From the NCBI GenBank assembly GCA_019096195.1, contig JAGTXK010000027.1, forward strand, positions 310,001-374,000: a stretch of 64,000 nucleotides of DNA, read 5' to 3'. The translations under genes were made by a program, and so were the position numbers. The stretch is from Boletus sp. NGJ (taxonomy: Eukaryota; Basidiomycota; Agaricomycetes; Boletales; Boletaceae). Under the pieces are notes generated by a model, which saw only the letters and a list, made by a program, of their open reading frames with translations, did no database searches and was not told the origin of the DNA. Below are positions 58,701 through 64,000 of this stretch, in pieces. Position 1 is the stretch's first letter. Each line of letters starts with the position of its first letter.

Positions 58701-60991
58701 AGTGGAACTCCGATGATGGTGAAAGTGACTTGTGACGTTTTATTGGATGGGTTGCCACCGACAGGTCGTCAAGCCGTATCCTAGTATTACGAGTGTTTTG
58801 AGGTGACACTTTCTGATTACCAGAGCGCCAACCCCGCTCAAGGTAGACGTTGATGTAGCACATGCAAAGTAGAGCCACCTGCGTGTGAGCAGCTTGCTCG
58901 TCAACATGATAAGCTGGATGTTTGGTCCGCGTGGACTCTGCTGTCAGGTATTCCTGCCAAACAACAAATAAGCCCCGTGGTGTCAGAAATGGTCACAAAC
59001 TCGGCCTACCTGGACACTGTAGTGCGACAAGATGACAATATCTGTCATTTCGTTGTGTGTCACCAAACTACCCAACACATCCAGCAGAGCAGATTTATGA
59101 ACCAGTCCAGAATTACGGTCAAGCACTCGTCAGACAGGATCAATTGAAAGGCCTTCCATGATTTGAGACAACTGCAGGGGCACCAGGGCAACTACGAGCC
59201 AATCCAAAGCACGCCGTATGACTTTGCCTTCGTGCTCATCTTCACTCATCTTGAGCAGAACTCTCTCATATGTTTCATTGAGGTTACTCGGAAGGCCATT
59301 CAGTGTCTCTCGGACCTGCACTGGGGTCATGCAATTCTTGAGGATGCCGAGTTGACATTGCACCCATCGAAACCTAGAGAACGATGGTAATCTGTAGAAG
59401 GGCTACGCATTACGATCGTACTCACATCCCATCAGCTTTCTTGCATAATACAGAATAGATCTTCTTCTTCAAGCTAGCGTCCATGATGCGAAGATGTCGA
59501 TGCGAGTCCAGTTCTCTCGTGACATGCAACCTGATATCCTCTGATACCTCGTACTTCATTGTGTCCATGTCGATCGACGGAAGACGAAGACGCAAGAAAC
59601 TGTCCTTGATGACCTGTAAGGGCCGGCTGGCGACGAACAATCGGATACCACCCTTGTTCAATTCTATCAGAGCACCCAAAAGCTCTTCAATATCCTTGCA
59701 CTCGTCTAGGGCATCAAGAACGACGAATGGCTGTCGGCTGAATTGTTTTGCTGTACGAGATACATAGCGAGCAAAGTTCATGGCACTGGCAGACACCGTT
59801 TCGGCCGTCTCAATGGCAAGTTCATCAATCAGGTTTCCAGGATCGGCTATATGGGAACTCAACTGCCGTAGCAGCTGGGAGAGCAGGGAGCGCATTACTT
59901 CTGCGGAACTCGTCGACCGCTCATTTCGGAAGTCACAATAGAAATATGCCAGGACCTCGCCATCCCGCAGTGAACTCTTCAAACCATCGATCATGGAAGC
60001 GCTGTAACCAAGTTTAATATCAATACTAGACAAGAACCACACACGCACGTTAGGACGGATTTCCCCGCTCCGGCTGAGAGGATAGTCGTCTTGGTATGTA
60101 AAGTCTTGAATCCTGCAAACACTCACCTTTCCCATGCAACCACAGAAATGTGTTCTCCATGTTCTCCGTGTTCCTATACATCATATATGCGTTCGTGTTC
60201 GGCAACCACATACACGTATCTGGCTGCCAGAGAAGGATAGTGCGGTCATGGATGTCCTTGCAACTCCATGCACCTAACCGTCTCACTATATTGTTCAGTT
60301 TCTTTGCTGGGGAATATGGTGTTATTGAAGTTGCGGCACTCGAAAATGCCGTGATGACATACTATCAACTCCCTGTTCCCTCGGCTTTTTCTCTTGCGCC
60401 ATGCTGGATGGATCCCTAGATTTATGCTGTGTGACTTGGGTTACATCCTGTTTAGCGACAGCCTCGTGCATATGTAACGTATTGGGAGGTACACCGAGTG
60501 CTTGCTGTTGAGTTCCACTCTCACGATTCCTAGTGGGGCGATAAAGAGCACGGTCATTTGCATACATGTCGAGACACTCACCAGATTTCTGTCGAGAGCA
60601 AGAAATGGAAGTAGCCTTCGTGTCTCCAGAAGTGCCTGAGTGCCTCGTTACTCCGGTCTTTGGTGTGGAGAGAGCGCGACGTTTGGAAAAGCCTATTTAC
60701 ACCGTAACCAGAGTCAAGCTTTGGACGAAGCAAGGTCTCCATTCGATTCAAGATATCCAGGCACATTCTAGGCTCTTCGCTGTTCAACCAGTCTAAAAGC
60801 CGATCGTCGACAGTACCGCTCCCTAGGATTAGAGCATTGTTCAGTGCTTCGAGGATGGTCCCAGAAGCGACGACTATCTTTTCCAGTTGGAAACTTTCGA
60901 CAGTTTTGTGACCGGCATACTTGAATAATGTGTCGAAAACCCTTCGTGAGACGGATGCAATGTCGACCAGAGCTTTTGGTGCAGAGTCCAT
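55765..60991 (-). pseudogene. NACHT-ankyrin (NLR-like) protein, copy 2, near full length but interrupted by stops
   Basis: Paralogue of the gene at 3697-7550, in inverted orientation. The start MDSAPKALVDIASVSRRVFD is followed by an N-terminal helical domain; over the first 101 residues about 85 match copy 1 by hand count. The intron joint EIW/NRESGTQQQALG is shared. NACHT: Walker A HGKAGAGKSVLT (split by an intron after HGK), Walker B VVLDALDEC, and the sensor region RLFVASRPLQV. Then come an arm domain, a connector and over a dozen ankyrin units, e.g. GETPLHLAVRSGYVS and KTPLDLAAQNSHLS, ending RNSHAYR at 55765. In-frame TGAs occur at 59130-59132, 58096-58098, 58054-58056, 58018-58020 and 56416-56418. 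Two of these (59130, 56416) are CGA in copy 1. Unless the 58.0 kb cluster is spliced out, it cannot make the whole protein. It keeps parts lost from copy 1. Confidence 0.87.
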
Positions 60992-61371
60992 GATAAGTGA
61001 GAGTGACTTGATTCTGACTAGAGGCCCACGGTTTAATGCTGTAGAGTCACGTCATTAGATTCATTAAGTAGCGCCCAAGTTCCGATAGGTGATAGTAGTA
61101 CGCGAATCTACAATCGATTGACACTGGCATGCTCCAGAGTTTTTCAAGTGAATGGTTTCAGACACGTAGCGAACAGTGACGAAGACAAGCACCCAAGTGA
61201 AGCTGAACTCTCGACCGCCAATTATACGGTCTCCTTGAACGTGTTGAATGTGGTATTGCACACTTTTCATTGGAAGGACGTCAAGACGGGTAAAAGAAGT
61301 GCATGTTAATCAATCTCTTTCAATCGTGGCCTCACCTCGCGGGATCACGCATCACGAAAGATCGTGTCCAG

Positions 61372-63860
61372 TTAATTTGCAGGAGCATATTCTCCGTCCA
61401 TCCGTTGCTGTTGATACGCCTTGTCGACCGCCAAGCGCGCCATCACCTTCTCCACCTCCTTTTGCCAGTCCGTCGACACACAGAGATATGTACCGAGCAC
61501 TGAAACCCACACCATTGCAATGGTCAAACCCCACCATAGCCCAAAAAGACCCCAGTGTTGCGTGAACGTCAACCAAAAACCTATAGGGAAACCTAGGCAA
61601 TAGTATGCGCTTGTCCGACGTTATTCAGGTGCAGTCCAGACAGATGGGCCAACCAGCTTACCTGATATTAAGCGTAGCGCCTAACGTCTAGGCGGGTTTT
61701 TTTTTAGTTACCATGATAATGAGAACTGACGACAAGGTTCGACACGCACTTGTTTGCCTCGTGCGCGCAGGATGCCAGAGATTACAGCGCCACAGTCGTC
61801 AAATATCTGTACGAGTGCCACCACAGGGAGCACAGTAGCTACGAGTGTCACAACCTCTGAGGGAAAGTGAATATGATGAGTGATTCTCGCATACAATTCA
61901 TATACCCCATACCTGGATCACTATTAAACAAGTATCCCCACGTTGCTCGGAAGGTCAGAAGGACGCCACTTAAAAACGACCGTCATAAAGAGAAAATCAA
62001 CAAATGAACGTGCGCACCTTAAGAACAGCGCAACGAAAATGGAAAGTAGCATCGCAGCATTCGCGGCAACGCCGGCGCGATGCGCGTTCTGCTCTCCAAG
62101 GAGATTGCCAATACTTGAAGGAGTATCAGACATGCTACTGAGCTACAGGAATGACAGCCAACCGAACAGAAGTCGCAACTGCGACGGCGAATGGAGCTTG
62201 GAAGGTACACGAAATCGTGGATATCAGCACGGACTGTGTTGCCAACGAGATGGGTCCGAGGCTACAAAGAGTCAGCCAATCGTGGATACCTGCAGTCATC
62301 ATCACTACTTACAAGCTGGCGGCAACTAGGAGTGTTTGTGATGAGTCGTCCTTTTGACAGTGGTAAGGAGATATACTACGTACGTCCAACGAGTTCCCAG
62401 GACCACCACTCCGATGCGACTTGACCTGTGCTCAGGTATGAGTAAATCGATCATGACAAGATAGATATGATGGGTACGTACCAACACTACCCAAGCACAA
62501 CCTCGCCAATGAACCTAGAGAGGTCAGGCATCGTGACGAAATGGGATGCCAGGCTGTGTGTTCCACGAAGAACACGCCATAGATAACGGATGCGACAGAA
62601 ATCAGATTATACGAAATAGAAGTCGCAATCGGAGCTCCAATGAACCCAAGGCGAATCGAATCAGGTCCCCACACTAAATATCCACCAAACAAGTTCCACT
62701 GTCGTATCATCTGAGTACTGCACTTTAAGTGGCTTACCAAGGAGATAACTCAGAAGGATGTTTATGGGTGCAACAAAGACAATAATACGTGCAGGCACAT
62801 CGAACAATCCTTGATGGTGAGTTGAGTACACCACATGGGCACACAAAGTATTGCTCTTACCCTGGGCTTGGAAATATCGGCTGGGTGGGGCAATCAATAA
62901 ACGCAACACAGGGTAAAGAGAGACAAGATTCACCGTGAAATGCAATTAAAGGAGTACGCCGGAAGACTGAACGAGGCCCACTTCAAATAGATGCTGGCGA
63001 ATCTCGCGACCTCCGGATCTTGCCTGAGCGCCAGAAGGAGGGCCTCAGCGTTGAACCAAACTATATAGATGGGCTGACACCATTGTGATGACTATGATAC
63101 TCTTAGCTAGCACACGGAACTTACGATCAATACGAGAAGTTGCAGAACAACTGGTTTCAGAGGTCAGCATCCTTGGTCATTCGATAGTATACAAACACAC
63201 CCATGCGTTGAGTCCAGAGCCCGACAAGTTGTGGTTGATCTGAAGTCCATGCGCTTGGCAGGACGGTGTCCAAGGCACTGGCCATCCCCTGGATGATACT
63301 GAGTCCAGTGACGTTGGCCGTCATAAAGCCGATCGTAGCGGCAGCGAGCGCGATGGTAGATATGTGCCCGATAGAAATCACTGAGGACATGATGATACTA
63401 TGCTCAAACACGTGCGTACTTCCATCGTTTGTTTCAACGAAAATGTACGCCGAGAAGCAGAAGTAGAATATACGAACCCAAACACAGGAAGAGCATATCT
63501 GACGAGCGTTTTGATTTCTTCCCAGAGGACAGACAAGAAAGTATCGCTGCCGCGTGATTCTTGGTCGACGGGTTTATAAATGCAAGGTATCGGAGGGACG
63601 AGCAGAGGCGTCGTCTCTGAGGGCGATGCCTGCAAGCCAGAATCTATGGACGTTACCTTTGCACCTTCTGGAACAAAAAAAGAAGCAAAGAGGTATTCTG
63701 TCATGGGAGGGGTGGAAGAACGTGTTGAAAGCTGTTCGTTTTCGTGATGCGAGCAATTTTCATCTGCTCGTATGTCGTCGTATTCGCCAGAAAGGTGTAC
63801 TGGGATGGCATTGTCTTGACGGAGAGATGGATGTGGGTAAGATATGTTGGGGTCCGCCAT
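61372..63860 (-). CDS. MATE-family efflux transporter
   Basis: A plasma- or vacuolar-membrane exporter that swaps drugs, toxins or metabolites for protons or sodium. About ten exons. I chose the ATG at 63860 (MADPNISYPHPSLRQDNAIP) because the longer frame would start at a TTG. A hydrophilic leader of about 130 residues precedes IKTLVRYALPVFG. Further hydrophobic segments include SIIMSSVISIGHISTIALAA, then NVTGLSIIQGMASALDTVLP, where the family has a conserved GMASALDTLCSQA stretch. Then come LLLALRQDPEVARFASIYLK, RIIVFVAPINILLSYLLG, LGFIGAPIATSISYNLISVA, VVTLVATVLPVVALVQIFDD and GAVISGILRARGKQ. The C-terminal helices are WLTFTQHWGLFGLWWGLTIA and a final charged tail ending YAPAN. The exons I traced read open with in-phase joints. 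A truncated copy lies at 50.8-52.1 kb. Neighbouring NLR-like copy 2 is on the same strand. Confidence 0.87.
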
Positions 63861-64000
63861 CAGACAGCTATCGCAGCACGCGGAGGGCTTCAAGAAAAAA
63901 GCGGGGAGTTATGTAAACTCCAGTTTGCAAGGATGATACTTAAATGTAACGTTGTTCGGATCTTGTATTGCAGGACCGCTAAGGCGAGAACCAATCAATA

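Overview
The window looks like nuclear DNA of a basidiomycete fungus, most likely an Agaricomycete. Its genes are cut by many short GT-AG introns of about 45-60 bases. The gene set (DUG1-type dipeptidase, MRE11, 20S proteasome beta subunit, Hikeshi, a GDP-fucose-type sugar-nucleotide transporter, a Zn2Cys6 regulator, F-box proteins, NACHT-ankyrin proteins) is typical of that group. I see no rRNA, tRNA, CRISPR array, operon or viral element. Species and chromosome cannot be told from the sequence. All gene models were spliced by eye.

Layout. 1-3431: a SUZ-domain protein cut by the window edge and a DUG1-like metallodipeptidase, both on minus. 3697-7550 (+): a decayed NACHT-ankyrin (NLR-like) gene. 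7922-16691 (minus): an unusual UBA/UIM ubiquitin-protease-like protein and a Zn2Cys6 transcription factor. 16692-24070: about 7.4 kb without a convincing gene. 24071-27609 (+): a three-exon Ser/Pro-rich protein. 29.4-34.9 kb: gene-poor, with a broken PsiD/phosphatidylserine-decarboxylase-like remnant, a pogo-like MITE and one small two-exon gene. 35113-48711: a dense housekeeping block of HMG-CoA lyase, Hikeshi, sugar-nucleotide transporter, MRE11, F-box protein, proteasome beta subunit and hotdog thioesterase. 50.8-55.0 kb: a composite of two duplicated, decayed pieces, one from a MATE transporter and one from MRE11. 55765-60991 (minus): a second NACHT-ankyrin gene, paralogous and inverted to the first. 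61372-63860 (minus): the intact MATE transporter.

The main theme is duplication followed by decay. MRE11 (39.5-42.4 kb) and the MATE gene (61.4-63.9 kb) each have a truncated copy, and the two copies lie side by side at 50.8-55.0 kb. The two NLR-like genes are long and very similar; both are broken, in different ways. At least two of the stops in the second copy are CGA-to-TGA changes relative to the first, the pattern expected from loss of methylated CpG. The other standout is the ubiquitin-protease-like protein, which keeps its His box but has no cysteine at the expected nucleophile position.

The remaining genes act independently: glutathione breakdown (DUG1), leucine/ketone metabolism (HMG-CoA lyase), Hsp70 nuclear import (Hikeshi), protein turnover (proteasome, F-box, UIM protein) and DNA double-strand break repair (MRE11).
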